Source: Burkholderia plantarii (GTDB lineage: Bacteria > Pseudomonadota > Gammaproteobacteria > Burkholderiales > Burkholderiaceae). From it: 64,000 bases of DNA. Below the pieces are notes generated by a model. It was given only the letters and a program-made list of their open reading frames with translations, was not told the DNA's origin and made no database searches. Location: positions 1-64,000 of the forward strand of contig NZ_CP007214.1 of the NCBI RefSeq assembly GCF_001411805.1, in the 5' to 3' direction. The position numbers were made by a program, and so were the translations under genes. This document shows, piece by piece, positions 48,826 to 59,509 of this stretch; the stretch's first letter is position 1; the number at the start of each line of letters is the position of its first letter.

Positions 48826-50668
48826 TCGCTTTCGCAGCTACGCGGCCGCGCTCGCCTTTGCCTCAGGGCCGGTATACGCCGGCGGGGTATCCGGAATCGT
48901 GCAGCATCAGCGGCTCACGGTCTTGGCATTTGCCATGGTGATTCTAGCGACCATCGCAATTACCGTTTTCGCTTCGCGACGCGCAAACACTGCCGGCGAC
49001 TTTTACACCGCGGGGGGCTCGATAAGCCCGCTCCGAAACGGACTGGCCATCGCTGGAGACTATCTCTCTGCTGCAGCGTTCCTGGGCGCGTCTGGTCTGA
49101 TAGCGCTCTACGGTTTCGATGGAATGATTTATCTCGTCGGTTTCTTTGCGGCCTTCATCCCTGTCCTTCTGTTCGTCGCCGAGCCGTGTCGCAACCTGGG
49201 CCGTTTTACTATCGGTGACGTCTTGGTCGTCCGCAACAGCTACAAAGCTACAAAGGTTGCGTCCGCGCTATCGAGCGTCGTAGTCGCGCTCGCCTACATG
49301 ATCCCGCAGATCGTCGGTGGAGCGGTAATCGTTAGAGCGCTTGTCGGAATCGACTACACCATCTCTGTATTGGCGGTGGGCATATTGATGCTGGTGTACG
49401 TCGGGTGTGGCGGCATGCGAGCCACAACGTGGGTGCAGGTAATCAAGGCCGTGCTCTTGATCGGTGCCTCCTTGATGCTGGTGATCCTTGCATGGATACC
49501 CTTTGGCTTCCACGTTCCAACGTTCATGCAAGCAGTTGTCTCGAGCCCCCTCGTGCAGGCACGGGTTGCCGAAATGGCGGCGGGCGCTTCGTTGACCGGC
49601 GATGCTCTAGGCTGGCGCTTTCTTGAGCCCGGACTCTTCCTCACGAAACCGATCGAGCTATTTTCGCTCGGGCTCGCGCTTGTGCTCGGCACGGCAGCGA
49701 TGCCACACGTTCTCATGCGATTCTTTACGGTTCGCGACGCGACGGCGGCTCGCCATTCCGTGCTTTGGGCGATGTTCGGAATCGGGCTGTGCCATCTTTG
49801 CATCATTGTCATCGGCTTCGCGGCGGCCTACTACGTCGGTGCTGGCAAGATCATGCTTACCGATAAGGGCGGCAACTTAGCTGCTCCGCTGCTTGCGCAG
49901 ACCCTGGCAGGCGGCGCCTCGAGCGTCGCTGGCGATTTAATGCTCGCCTTCGTTGCCGCCGTGGCATTCGCCACGATCGTTGCGGTAATTGCCGGGCTTA
50001 CATTGGCCGCGGCATCCGCCCTCGCTCACGATGTTTACGTGGGGGCCTGGCGAGCCGGCAAGGTAACCGAGGGCGAACAGGTTGCAGCCGCCCGTATCGC
50101 CACGGTCCTCGTAGGCGTCGTCGCGGTCTCCGCCAGCGTTATCGCGCAAGGCCAAAACGTCGCCCACCTTGTTGGTTTGGGATACGCGGTTGCTGCATCG
50201 GCGAATCTGCCCGCGTTGATGATGACGCTGTATTGGCGACGCTGTACGACCCAAGGGGTCCTCGCCGGAATTATTGGCGGAACGCTCGCAGCCGTGGTCT
50301 TGGTTTTGGTGTCTCCCAACATGGGGTATCCCGCGCTCGAGCGTGCAGCAGCCGTTCGGCACATCCAAGAACTGACGGGAAAGCTAACTATAGCGACAAG
50401 TAACAGCGCTCGGGCCGCCTTGAATAGTGAAATTATCCGGGCGCAGACCGTTGTGCAGTCAGTTTCTCCTGCCGCCACGAGTATCGTTGGCCTGCGCGCG
50501 CCTCTTATCGGGCTGCGCAATCCTGGAATCGTCTCTATCCCTATCGGCTTTCTCCTCGTAATCCTCGTTTCGTTATTCACGCGAGATGGTGCATCCGACC
50601 GTCGATGGGGGGAACTCGTTGTTCGGCGGGAGACTGCAATCGGCGCGGCTGTAGCCAGCGAGCATTGA
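48815..50668 (+). CDS. Sodium:solute symporter, ActP-like
   Basis: This is a 617-aa SSF-family transporter with about 13 membrane spans and an N-terminal extension. Typical features are DFYTAGGSISPLRNGLAIAGDYLSAAAFLG, YLVGFFAAFIPVLLF, GGMRATTWVQV, GTAAMPHVLMRFFTVRD and LAAASALAHDVY. A larger loop lies near 505-570. ActP homologues import acetate and other short carboxylates with sodium or protons. With a DUF485 partner and a nitrilase next door, the substrate may be a carboxylate or nitrile related to that enzyme; the substrate is inferred. Confidence 0.9.
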   Translation: MRNDRFRSYAAALAFASGPVYAGGVSGIVQHQRLTVLAFAMVILATIAITVFASRRANTAGDFYTAGGSISPLRNGLAIAGDYLSAAAFLGASGLIALYGFDGMIYLVGFFAAFIPVLLFVAEPCRNLGRFTIGDVLVVRNSYKATKVASALSSVVVALAYMIPQIVGGAVIVRALVGIDYTISVLAVGILMLVYVGCGGMRATTWVQVIKAVLLIGASLMLVILAWIPFGFHVPTFMQAVVSSPLVQARVAEMAAGASLTGDALGWRFLEPGLFLTKPIELFSLGLALVLGTAAMPHVLMRFFTVRDATAARHSVLWAMFGIGLCHLCIIVIGFAAAYYVGAGKIMLTDKGGNLAAPLLAQTLAGGASSVAGDLMLAFVAAVAFATIVAVIAGLTLAAASALAHDVYVGAWRAGKVTEGEQVAAARIATVLVGVVAVSASVIAQGQNVAHLVGLGYAVAASANLPALMMTLYWRRCTTQGVLAGIIGGTLAAVVLVLVSPNMGYPALERAAAVRHIQELTGKLTIATSNSARAALNSEIIRAQTVVQSVSPAATSIVGLRAPLIGLRNPGIVSIPIGFLLVILVSLFTRDGASDRRWGELVVRRETAIGAAVASEH

Positions 50669-50693
50669 CCTATAAAACTTGGAGATATTTCTC

Positions 50694-51728
50694 GTGTCGA
50701 ATCTGCCTGTTGTCAAAGTCGCTGCTGCCCACGTTGCGCCTGTCTTTCTTGACCGAGCGGCGACAGTCGCCAAGACGGTCAGCCTCATTCGTGAGGCGCG
50801 GAGCAATGGCGCCGAGTTGATTGTGTTTCCCGAATCTTACATCCCCGCTTTCCCGGTTTGGGCGTCCTTTTGGGCGCCGATCGACAACCACCAGTTATTC
50901 GAAAAATTCGTCGAGGCAAGCATTTATGCAGACGGCCCGGAGATCGCAGAGATTCGCGCGCAGGCGGAACGCAGTGGCATCTTCGTATCGCTTGGTTTCA
51001 CCGAACGCTCTCGTGCAAGCGTCGGATGCCTGTGGAACTCCAATCTGCTGATCGACGATCGTGGCTCAGTCTTGAATCATCATCGTAAGCTTGTTCCTAC
51101 GTTCTTCGAAAAACTGGTCTGGGCTCCCGGTGACGGACATGGCCTTCGGGTTTCCGACACACGTATCGGCCGGATCGGCGGTCTCATATGCGGAGAAAAC
51201 ACAAACCCGCTCGCGCGCTACACCCTTATCGCTCAGGGGGAGCAAATTCACATTAGCAGTTGGCCAGCACTATGGCCGACACGCCGACCGAAAGTTGGCG
51301 GAAACTACGACAATGTGGCCGCTAACCGCATTCGCGCAGGCGCGCATTCTTTCGAGGCGAAAGCCTTCGGCATCATGTGCGCCGGTTACATGGATACCTT
51401 TATGCGGGATTCCCTTGTAAAGATTGATCCTTCGGTGGGGGACGTCCTCGATGGAAGCCCTCGCGCGGCGACTATGTTCGTCGATCCTACAGGGGCGCCG
51501 ATCGGCGACACGCTCAGCGCTGACGAGGGTATTGCCTACGCGGAAATGAACCTCGCGAAATGCGTCGAGCCAAAGCAGTTTCATGATGTGGTGGGCTATT
51601 ACAACCGATACGACGTATTCAGTCTCAACGTAAACAGAGCACGTCAAGAGCCGATCCGTTGGACTGAAGCGGAAGGGTCGGGACGCTCCGATCCGGTAGA
51701 AAACCACTTCCCAATTCCGATGGCGTGA
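50694..51728 (+). CDS. Nitrilase-family carbon-nitrogen hydrolase
   Basis: This is a 344-aa nitrilase-superfamily enzyme with the catalytic triad in standard contexts: Glu47 in FPESYIP, Lys132 in HRKLVPT and Cys166 in GLICGENTNPLARY. The CGEN(T/L)NP form and length fit true nitrilases, which convert nitriles to carboxylic acids plus ammonia. The start is GTG 50694, with GGAG 10-13 bp upstream. It follows the symporter by 25 bp. Together they could make up a pathway for taking up and hydrolysing a nitrile, under the LysR and LuxR regulators on either side. Confidence 0.92.
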   Translation: MSNLPVVKVAAAHVAPVFLDRAATVAKTVSLIREARSNGAELIVFPESYIPAFPVWASFWAPIDNHQLFEKFVEASIYADGPEIAEIRAQAERSGIFVSLGFTERSRASVGCLWNSNLLIDDRGSVLNHHRKLVPTFFEKLVWAPGDGHGLRVSDTRIGRIGGLICGENTNPLARYTLIAQGEQIHISSWPALWPTRRPKVGGNYDNVAANRIRAGAHSFEAKAFGIMCAGYMDTFMRDSLVKIDPSVGDVLDGSPRAATMFVDPTGAPIGDTLSADEGIAYAEMNLAKCVEPKQFHDVVGYYNRYDVFSLNVNRARQEPIRWTEAEGSGRSDPVENHFPIPMA

Positions 51729-51910
51729 ACGCTGGCTGCTGCACCTCTCAAGACGATTGTTCTCCCACAATCGGACGAACACGCGACCCGACGTAGCACA
51801 TCCGTTTGACATGCAGTGAGCGTCACGGCGAGCCCGAAGCAATTTGGGCTCGCGATCAATCGAAAGAAGACATCGGTTTCTTTAGTATTCCTACGTTCCA
51901 CGGTGGCCCT

Positions 51911-52618
51911 ATGTTTTCACCTATCGATGTTGCCCACGATATCTGCAGTTCCGATAGCTCGGCTGTTGTCTTCGAGAAGCTCGTTGGCTATGCCGAGCAG
52001 CTAGGTTTCGAATACTGCTGCTACGGGTTCAAGTCACCCCTGCCTGTCGGAGGCGAGAATGTGAAGGTATTCGACAACTATCCGAATGGTTGGATGGACC
52101 ACTATCGGCGTATGGGCTACCTGGAAATCGATCCAACCGTAGAACAGGCAATGACATGCCCCCGTACGATTCGATGGCCCAGCTTAGAAGAGTCGAGACT
52201 AAGTGCGTTTTGGCAAGATGCGCGGGATCACGGTCTGAAGGTTGGGGTTGCCCAGTCTTCGTGGTCAGCGCGTGGCGCCTTCGGTCTCCTGTCCCTAGCT
52301 CGCGGCGAGCGCGAGATCGACAACCAAGAGTTTGAACGTCTATCGCTTACGCTCAGTTGGTTTGCGAACGCGGCACATTCGGCGATGACTGTTCATGTCC
52401 TCGACAGCCTCGGCCTCGGGGCTGCGATATCGCTAACGGAGAGAGAGCGCGAGGTATTGCAATGGACTGTTGAAGGGCTGAACGCATCCGACATTTCTGA
52501 AAAGCTCAGTATCTCGGCGTCAACCGTCAACTGGCATATCGGCAAGTTGCTTGCGAAGTTTGGGGCTACCAACAAAGTGCAAGCGGCAGCGAGGGCGGTC
52601 GCTCTCAACCTTCTTTGA
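51911..52618 (+). CDS. LuxR-type AHL-responsive regulator
   Basis: This is a 235-aa LuxR/TraR-family regulator. The N-terminal autoinducer domain keeps the AHL-pocket residues W61, Y65, D74, P75, W89 and G122 (TraR W57, Y61, D70, P71, W85, G113 equivalents). The C-terminal LuxR helix-turn-helix is typical: LTEREREVLQWTVEGLNASDIS, then STVNWHIGKLLAKFGATNK. No luxI synthase is visible in the window, so it is an orphan or solo here. I chose ATG 51911 for its length match; the frame is open further upstream. It may bring the cargo genes or transfer under quorum control. Confidence 0.88.
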   Translation: MFSPIDVAHDICSSDSSAVVFEKLVGYAEQLGFEYCCYGFKSPLPVGGENVKVFDNYPNGWMDHYRRMGYLEIDPTVEQAMTCPRTIRWPSLEESRLSAFWQDARDHGLKVGVAQSSWSARGAFGLLSLARGEREIDNQEFERLSLTLSWFANAAHSAMTVHVLDSLGLGAAISLTEREREVLQWTVEGLNASDISEKLSISASTVNWHIGKLLAKFGATNKVQAAARAVALNLL

Positions 52619-52941
52619 AGGTTTCGAACCTTGGGCAGGACATCGCTATCGAATGACCTCGCCGGAACAGCCAAGCCGAAGGCATCCGCCGCCCACCTAA
52701 AATGTCTCGCAACGACGAGATATGTGAAAATAGCCCACTGATAAAACATATCTCGCTCCCATTCTGAATTGGGCCGTCTGAATGCCCGTCGATACGGTTC
52801 GACCGGGCGGTGTCTTTCGTGATGGCCCTCAGGGCAGTCGAGGCTCCGGTATAGCCTTGGTTATATTTTCGGCAAGCCAAGGCGACGGAGCGGTATGTTT
52901 GTTTTTGGCGCCGATTAATCGAGAGTAGATGTCATCTCGCC
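52619..52941. other. Non-coding gap between the LuxR and Rhs genes
   Basis: About 320 bp with no gene I can support. Composition is AT-richer than the Rhs gene that follows. I see no clear terminator or promoter. The Rhs start has only a weak ribosome-binding site. Confidence 0.4.
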
Positions 52942-55900
52942 ATGACCTCATCGACTCAGCTTCAACCGAAGCCCACCGACGTCTTCGTCTCGCCGCTCGA
53001 CGACATTCATCCTGCTGACATCGATGCCAACCTGAAGGCGCTCGATCGATGGCTCGTGGATGTCAGCGGGGGCGTGCTCACGTTGGATCGCGTCGAAACC
53101 ATCGCGCGTAACGCTCCCGTCCTCGCGAATATCTTCGCTGCGGTCGACCTGGTCGCCGACATCCGCGCGATGATCGACCACGGCGACCGGCGGATCGACC
53201 TGTTCGATTGGGTGAATCTCGGACTGGACCTGATCGGCGTGATCCCGATTCCGATGGGGACCGCTCAGGTCCGCATGGGCGCGCGGCCCATGCTCAAGCT
53301 GCTTCGCGAGGAAATCGCGAAGAACGGCAAGGCCATGGGCGACGCCGCGATGCAGATGGTGCGCGATGGCATCATCACCGCGATCGTCGCCAGCCTGCAG
53401 GCGCGCTACGCCGGTGAAATCGAGACGTTCCTGACCGCGCTGCGCGCCGAGTTGGCTTCCGTGCTGAATGCCGCCGCCGACTATGTCGGCGAGGTGATGA
53501 ACGGCCTGGCCGACCTGTTCGCACACGCGGCCGGCGAACCCTTGGACTACGGCAAGGACATCGACCAGGCTGGCGAGCACCTGAGTGCGGCCGGGCGCAA
53601 CGTCCTCTACAAACCGGGTGAAGCGTTCGACAACATCGGGGCGCTGTTTTACGACGCGGCCAGGGTGGTCGGGAAGGGGACGGTCAACACCGCGACGTCC
53701 GTAGCGAAGTACATCGACTCGGATGCAAGCGCGAAGCTCATGAGCGTCGCCAGTTCGCTGCGGCGGAAGGTGCCAACCGTGCAACAGGCGGTGCGTGGCC
53801 TCGATGGCAACGAAGTGGGCAAGATCGGTTGGCTGATCCTCGTGTGCGAGGAAGGCGTGATGCGCTGGCGCAAGGCCCATCCCACGCCGCAGGCGGTAGG
53901 CGTCCCGTCGAAGGGTACGACGAAAGCGGAGGAACGGCGCGGACAGGGGCCGACCGAGACGCTCGGCGCGACGGCGCCGGCGAAACATCCCGGGCCGAAT
54001 TGCTGCAATTCGACCGGGCCGGTGCCCACGCCTGCCGCCAGTTCGCCGGGCTCGATCGGCTATGCCTTGGGCGACGAGCGGATCGACCACGACGATTTCG
54101 TGATCGACGGGCCGCTGCCGATTGCCTGGACACGAACCTACCGCTCGTTCTTCGATGCGAACGACGAGCAGGGCGAGATCGGGCCGCGGTGGGTCACGCC
54201 GTACACGGTGCGCTTCGACGTGCAGGCGACGAAGCTCGTCTATCACGACTCGGAAGGCCGCAGCCTCGATTACCCCTTGCTGGCAGTGGGCGGCGCCCAC
54301 GATGACCGCGCCGAAAACCTGACGTTGCTGCGCGTCGATGAAACCTGGATAACGCTGACTCGTGGCCACGACGTGCTCGAGGCGTATGAGCGCCATGGCG
54401 ACCGATATCGCCTCGCCTTCATCAAGGATCGGGCAGGCAATCAGGTCACGGCCGAATACGATGGGGCGGGGCGCCTCCACCGCCTGCTCGTGCCGCATCG
54501 ACAGGTCGCGTTCAAACACGACGCTCGTGGGCGAATCGCCGAGGTATTCGAGCACGACGCGGATGGCGAGCGCGTCGGGCGGCTCGCGGCATACGAGTAT
54601 GACGCCGCGGGCGATCTGGTTGCGGCCAGCGACCGGTACGGCAATCGACGTGACTATCGGTACCGTCACCACCTGCTGACGCGCTATACCGACCGCACCG
54701 GGCGCGGCATGAACCTGGAATGGGACGGGACGGATCCGAAAGCGCGCTGCGTGCGCGAGTACCGGGACGACGGCAGCGACGAGGTTCGGCTCGCCTGGCA
54801 CCCGAGCTTCCGGATGGTCGCGATCACTGACGCGCTCGGGGAGGTCACCCGACACTACTACACCATCAAGGGCTATTCGTTCCGGGTCATTCACCCGGAC
54901 GGCAGCGAGGAGTGGCTCTATCGCGACCGCAACGACAAGCTGGTGCAGTACATCCATCGCGACGGCGGCACCGAGTTCTTCGACTACGACGCTCGCGGCA
55001 ACCTGACCCGTCATCAGCGCGTGGACGGCTCGGTAATCGAGATGGCCTACGATCAACAGGACCAGTTGGTCCAGACGATCGACCCGCACGGCCATGCCTG
55101 GGCTCAGGAATACGACGCCGCCGGCAATGTCGTTCTGGCGAGAGATCCGCTTGGGCACGAGACGAAGTACCAGTACAACGGCCAAGGGCTCCCGACAGCG
55201 GTGATCGACGCGAAGGGCGGGAAGAAGTCGCTCGAGTACGACGAGAGCGGCCGCCTGCTGTCGTTCCGGGACTGCTCGGGGAAGACGACGCACTGGACCT
55301 ACGATGCGGCCGGCCGGCTCGTGGAGATGCGAGATCCGGCCGGCACTACGACAAGCTACCGGTACGGCGCAAACGGGCAGCTGGAGGAGATCGTGTCGCC
55401 CGCTGGCGCCGAGCGCATTCAGCACGACGCGGAGGGCCGGCTTCTCGCCGCCACCGATCCCCTGCAGCGCACGACCCGCTACGCCTATGACGCAGGCGGG
55501 CGTGTCATCACGCGCGTTGACGCGCTCGGCCAGCGCCTCGCCTACGGCTACGATCGCCTGGGCCGCCTGGTGCGGCTGACCGATGCGAACGATGCGCCCT
55601 ACACGTTCCGCTACGATCCGGCCGGCCAGCTGGCCGAGGAGACGGAATTCGACGGGAAGACGCGCCTGTATCGGTACGACGAGGCGAGCGGCCGTATGGC
55701 GTCAATCGACGACGCGGGGCGCGTCACCGAACTCGGACAGGACCGCGGCGGGCGGATCTCGCGGCGCAGCTGCGGCGATGACACCGAACAGTACGCCTAC
55801 GACGCGAGCGGCCGCTTGGTCGAGGCCAGCAACCGGTATAGCCGGATCCAGCGCTTCTTCGACCCGGTCGGCAACCTCGTTCGCGAGCATCACGCCTACG

Positions 55901-57624
55901 ACGTGTTCGGCGTGAAGCGCAGCTTTGTGTGGCACCACGGCTACGACGAACTCGGTAACCGCATCAGAACGGTTCGGCCCGATGGTCACGTGGTGGACTG
56001 GCTGCGCTACGGTTCCGGGCACGTCCACGGGATGCTCGTCGACGGCGAGGAGCAACTGCAGCTCGAGCGCGATGATCTGCACCGGGAGGTGAAGCGCACG
56101 CTGTCGAGCCGAATCCAGCAGCTCACGGCCTACGATCCGGCCGGCCGCCTGGCGCGCCAGACGGTCCAGCGCCATCACGCCCCCTGGGCGCTGAGCGCGC
56201 GCCGGTACCGTTACGACGCCGCTGGCCTGCTCACCCAGATCGAGGACAACCGCCGCGGCGCGATCGACTACCGCTACGATCCGGTGGGCCGGCTGATCGA
56301 GGCGATTGGGCCTGGCCAGCGCGAGCGCTTCGCGTTCGACCCGGCCAGCAACATCGTCGATCCCGGCCGGCCGGACACCGCGCGCACGCCGGGAGGCAGC
56401 GTCGGCCGCCGCGAGACCACGCTGCCGGATTCGGTGCCCAAGGTGCTGGGCAACCTGCTCCGGGAGTATGCCGGGACGCATTTCGAGTATGACGTCCAGG
56501 GCAACCTGGTCGAGAAGCGCACGCCGGCCGGCGTTCAGCGGTTCGAATGGGATGGATTCGACCGGATGCGTGCCGCCCACGTGGCGGAGCAGTCACGGCA
56601 GGCCGTGGCCACCTATTGCTATGACGCCTTCGGCCGACGCATCGCGAAGGAGGTGAACGGCGCGAGAACCGTCTACGGATGGGATGGCGACACGCTTGCC
56701 TACGAGTCGGCCGACGAGCGTAGCACTCACTACCTGTACGAGCCCGAGACGTTTGTGCCGATGGCGCAGTACGCTGCCGCGCCGGTGAACGGAATCGAGA
56801 CGCCGACCGCCTCGAGCGCCGACCGCTACACGCCGGAGGATGATCCGCTGCAGCGCGTGCCGACGGCCGAGGCGGCGGCACATCTGGTGTTCTATCACTG
56901 CGATCAGATCGGCACGCCGCTGATGATGACGGATGAGGCGGGCGAGCTGGTGTGGGAGGCGAGCTACCGGGCGTGGGGCGAGGCGCGGGAGGTGATCGAG
57001 CGGGCGTCGGCCGCGGCCGGCATCGACGTCGTGCGGAATCCGCTACGGTTTCAGGGGCAGCAGTTCGATGACGAGACGGGCCTGCACTACAACCGGCATC
57101 GGTACTACGATCCGCAGGTGGGGCGCTTCGTTAACAAAGATCCGCTCGGCCTGGCCGGCGGGCCGAACAATTATCAATATGCCCCCAATCCGCTGGGATG
57201 GATTGATCCTCTTGGCTTGGCGCGTTGTCCGTGCAACTGTGAGCAGGTGCTCGCAGACATGCAAGCAAAGGGCCGAGCGTATGGCTCAAAGTCAGAAACA
57301 CCTGCGGACGGACATCACATCATCCAGCATGCTTCGGTGCCAGAGGGTACGGTCGGGTACTCGTATGGTGGGGCTCCAGCAGTTCAACTGGAAGGGCCCT
57401 CCACTCGCGTCGGATCGGAGCATTACGCAGCTACAACCGTACAACGACAGGCAGGCGGCGGAACTTACGCCGCTGAGCGCAGAATCGGTTACAAGGCGAT
57501 TCGGCGAGCTGGCCTATCCTCTCAAGAGGCGAGATGTCTAATCACCAAACATGTTGACCCATATTTCGAAAAACTTGGGTTCACCGGGGATTCACCGATG
57601 CGAACCGTAAAGAATCGGCGATAG
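52942..57624 (+). CDS. Rhs polymorphic toxin with GHH nuclease-like tip
   Basis: This is a 1560-aa Rhs protein. The N-terminal about 370 residues are a helical region without a PAAR motif. A DUF6531-like entry (IDHDDFVIDGPLPIAWTRTYRS) opens the Rhs core, and YD repeats (GRLxxxxxxxGxxxxYxYD type) run from about 450 to 1290. The core ends in the RFVNKDPLGLAGG and DPLGLA motifs near 1405-1427. The variable tip (1428-1560) has ADGHHIIQH and a late histidine, resembling HNH/Endo VII-type SHH/GHH nuclease toxins. Rhs toxins are delivered to neighbours by type VI or other systems; no VgrG or T6SS gene is in the window. The next gene is the likely immunity gene. Confidence 0.9.
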   Translation: MTSSTQLQPKPTDVFVSPLDDIHPADIDANLKALDRWLVDVSGGVLTLDRVETIARNAPVLANIFAAVDLVADIRAMIDHGDRRIDLFDWVNLGLDLIGVIPIPMGTAQVRMGARPMLKLLREEIAKNGKAMGDAAMQMVRDGIITAIVASLQARYAGEIETFLTALRAELASVLNAAADYVGEVMNGLADLFAHAAGEPLDYGKDIDQAGEHLSAAGRNVLYKPGEAFDNIGALFYDAARVVGKGTVNTATSVAKYIDSDASAKLMSVASSLRRKVPTVQQAVRGLDGNEVGKIGWLILVCEEGVMRWRKAHPTPQAVGVPSKGTTKAEERRGQGPTETLGATAPAKHPGPNCCNSTGPVPTPAASSPGSIGYALGDERIDHDDFVIDGPLPIAWTRTYRSFFDANDEQGEIGPRWVTPYTVRFDVQATKLVYHDSEGRSLDYPLLAVGGAHDDRAENLTLLRVDETWITLTRGHDVLEAYERHGDRYRLAFIKDRAGNQVTAEYDGAGRLHRLLVPHRQVAFKHDARGRIAEVFEHDADGERVGRLAAYEYDAAGDLVAASDRYGNRRDYRYRHHLLTRYTDRTGRGMNLEWDGTDPKARCVREYRDDGSDEVRLAWHPSFRMVAITDALGEVTRHYYTIKGYSFRVIHPDGSEEWLYRDRNDKLVQYIHRDGGTEFFDYDARGNLTRHQRVDGSVIEMAYDQQDQLVQTIDPHGHAWAQEYDAAGNVVLARDPLGHETKYQYNGQGLPTAVIDAKGGKKSLEYDESGRLLSFRDCSGKTTHWTYDAAGRLVEMRDPAGTTTSYRYGANGQLEEIVSPAGAERIQHDAEGRLLAATDPLQRTTRYAYDAGGRVITRVDALGQRLAYGYDRLGRLVRLTDANDAPYTFRYDPAGQLAEETEFDGKTRLYRYDEASGRMASIDDAGRVTELGQDRGGRISRRSCGDDTEQYAYDASGRLVEASNRYSRIQRFFDPVGNLVREHHAYDVFGVKRSFVWHHGYDELGNRIRTVRPDGHVVDWLRYGSGHVHGMLVDGEEQLQLERDDLHREVKRTLSSRIQQLTAYDPAGRLARQTVQRHHAPWALSARRYRYDAAGLLTQIEDNRRGAIDYRYDPVGRLIEAIGPGQRERFAFDPASNIVDPGRPDTARTPGGSVGRRETTLPDSVPKVLGNLLREYAGTHFEYDVQGNLVEKRTPAGVQRFEWDGFDRMRAAHVAEQSRQAVATYCYDAFGRRIAKEVNGARTVYGWDGDTLAYESADERSTHYLYEPETFVPMAQYAAAPVNGIETPTASSADRYTPEDDPLQRVPTAEAAAHLVFYHCDQIGTPLMMTDEAGELVWEASYRAWGEAREVIERASAAAGIDVVRNPLRFQGQQFDDETGLHYNRHRYYDPQVGRFVNKDPLGLAGGPNNYQYAPNPLGWIDPLGLARCPCNCEQVLADMQAKGRAYGSKSETPADGHHIIQHASVPEGTVGYSYGGAPAVQLEGPSTRVGSEHYAATTVQRQAGGGTYAAERRIGYKAIRRAGLSSQEARCLITKHVDPYFEKLGFTGDSPMRTVKNRR

Positions 57625-57632
57625 GAGGAAGT

Positions 57633-57995
57633 ATGGAACGCAAATTGATGGATTATCCGAATTATGCGCCGTTGGTGAAGCATATCTACGGCGAGATGAG
57701 CCAAGGCCATTTTGATGATCTAGTACGCCAAGGTCTCGCTGGGCCGAGCACCGCGTCAGAGTACAAAGCTGCGCTGGACGCCTGTTTGGGTAATGAGGCG
57801 ATGGCACCGATTCCTGATCAAGCCCTGTTGGAAGGGTACGTATTTGAGATCGGTGGGAATGCGCCAGACCAGTTATCTATCGAGGTGCCGATCTTTACGG
57901 ACGATGGGCGCTCGGATGCTTTTGCGGTTTTCCGGGTGAAGAGAGACGAGTCTGCAGAGCCAATACTGTACCTATACGACATATTGATGCCGTGA
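57633..57995 (+). CDS. Probable immunity protein for the Rhs toxin
   Basis: This 120-aa acidic cytoplasmic protein follows the Rhs stop by 8 bp with an excellent AGGAGG ribosome-binding site before ATG 57633. It shows an N-terminal helical part (YGEMSQGHFDDLVRQGLA) and a C-terminal sheet (ISIEVPIF-like, then AVFRVKRDES and ILYLYDIL). I cannot name the family with certainty. Small acidic proteins in exactly this place are the cognate immunity proteins of Rhs toxins. The base composition is lower in GC than the Rhs core, like the toxin tip. Confidence 0.7.
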   Translation: MERKLMDYPNYAPLVKHIYGEMSQGHFDDLVRQGLAGPSTASEYKAALDACLGNEAMAPIPDQALLEGYVFEIGGNAPDQLSIEVPIFTDDGRSDAFAVFRVKRDESAEPILYLYDILMP

Positions 57996-58117
57996 GAAGT
58001 CGCGCTGACCGGCCGTTGGGAAAGATCGAGTAATCGAAACATCACAGGACTCGATCGGCGCGGCAGAAGCCCGCCAGGTCGAGCCCGACTGCGCCGGGGC
58101 GGATTACATCTCGGCCC

Positions 58118-58946
<829 letters not shown>

Positions 58947-59029
58947 TGACATCGGGCCTACGAGGCAACTGGCGAGCACCGAGTCAAACTGCAGCCGCTC
59001 GGCCCCCACACAACATTTGAATACCTGAG

Positions 59030-59509
59030 ATGGCACCGATTAAGCCCGAACCGCCGCATTCGCCACGCAGCCGCCTCACGCTCAAACGCCCGAGTCCTGC
59101 ACCAGCGCCAGCGAGTGCCGCCGAGCTGCCTGAACCCGAGCCGCGAAAGGGGCCGCCCCCGAAACGGGTTCCCTATTTCCCCGATCGCCCTCCGCTCCCG
59201 GTCGAGGCTACCCTGGCTAAGCTCCAGATGCACTTCCCGGTGGCGTTTCCGCCAGAGCCGGCCGCCCCGTTACCTTTGTGCGTGCGGGTCCAGCGCAAGT
59301 TTTGGCGATACTTGGCGCAATACGACATCGGCGAGGACGAATTGGACGCGGCGCTGGCTGTTTGGTGCTCGGCGCCGCGGTACCTGCGAACCATTGTCGA
59401 GGGCGCAACGCGTGTCGACCCCGAGGGCCGACCGGCAGGGCGGGTGCCGGCCGCCAATGCAGCGAATGCGATCGAGCGATTGCACGCCTTGTCGCGTCAG
59501 TCGACCTGA
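59030..59509 (+). CDS. FinO/ProQ-family RNA-binding protein
   Basis: This is a 159-aa basic protein. A disordered Pro/Arg-rich N-terminal half (1-65) is followed by the FinO/ProQ domain: LAKLQMHFPVAF, PLCVRVQRKFWRYL, LDAALAVWCSAPRYLRTIVEG and R-VDPEGRPAGRV. FinO of F protects the antisense RNA FinP and represses transfer. This gene is next to traI, the place of finO in F. It could act on a transfer-control antisense RNA here or on the copy-control RNA at 6447. No finP-like RNA was recognised. The ribosome-binding site is weak. Confidence 0.85.
   Translation: MAPIKPEPPHSPRSRLTLKRPSPAPAPASAAELPEPEPRKGPPPKRVPYFPDRPPLPVEATLAKLQMHFPVAFPPEPAAPLPLCVRVQRKFWRYLAQYDIGEDELDAALAVWCSAPRYLRTIVEGATRVDPEGRPAGRVPAANAANAIERLHALSRQST

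Noticed and set aside
52948..55425. An 825-codon minus-strand frame opposite the Rhs gene
   Set aside because: It is the antisense of the Rhs N-terminal half and core and shows no domain.
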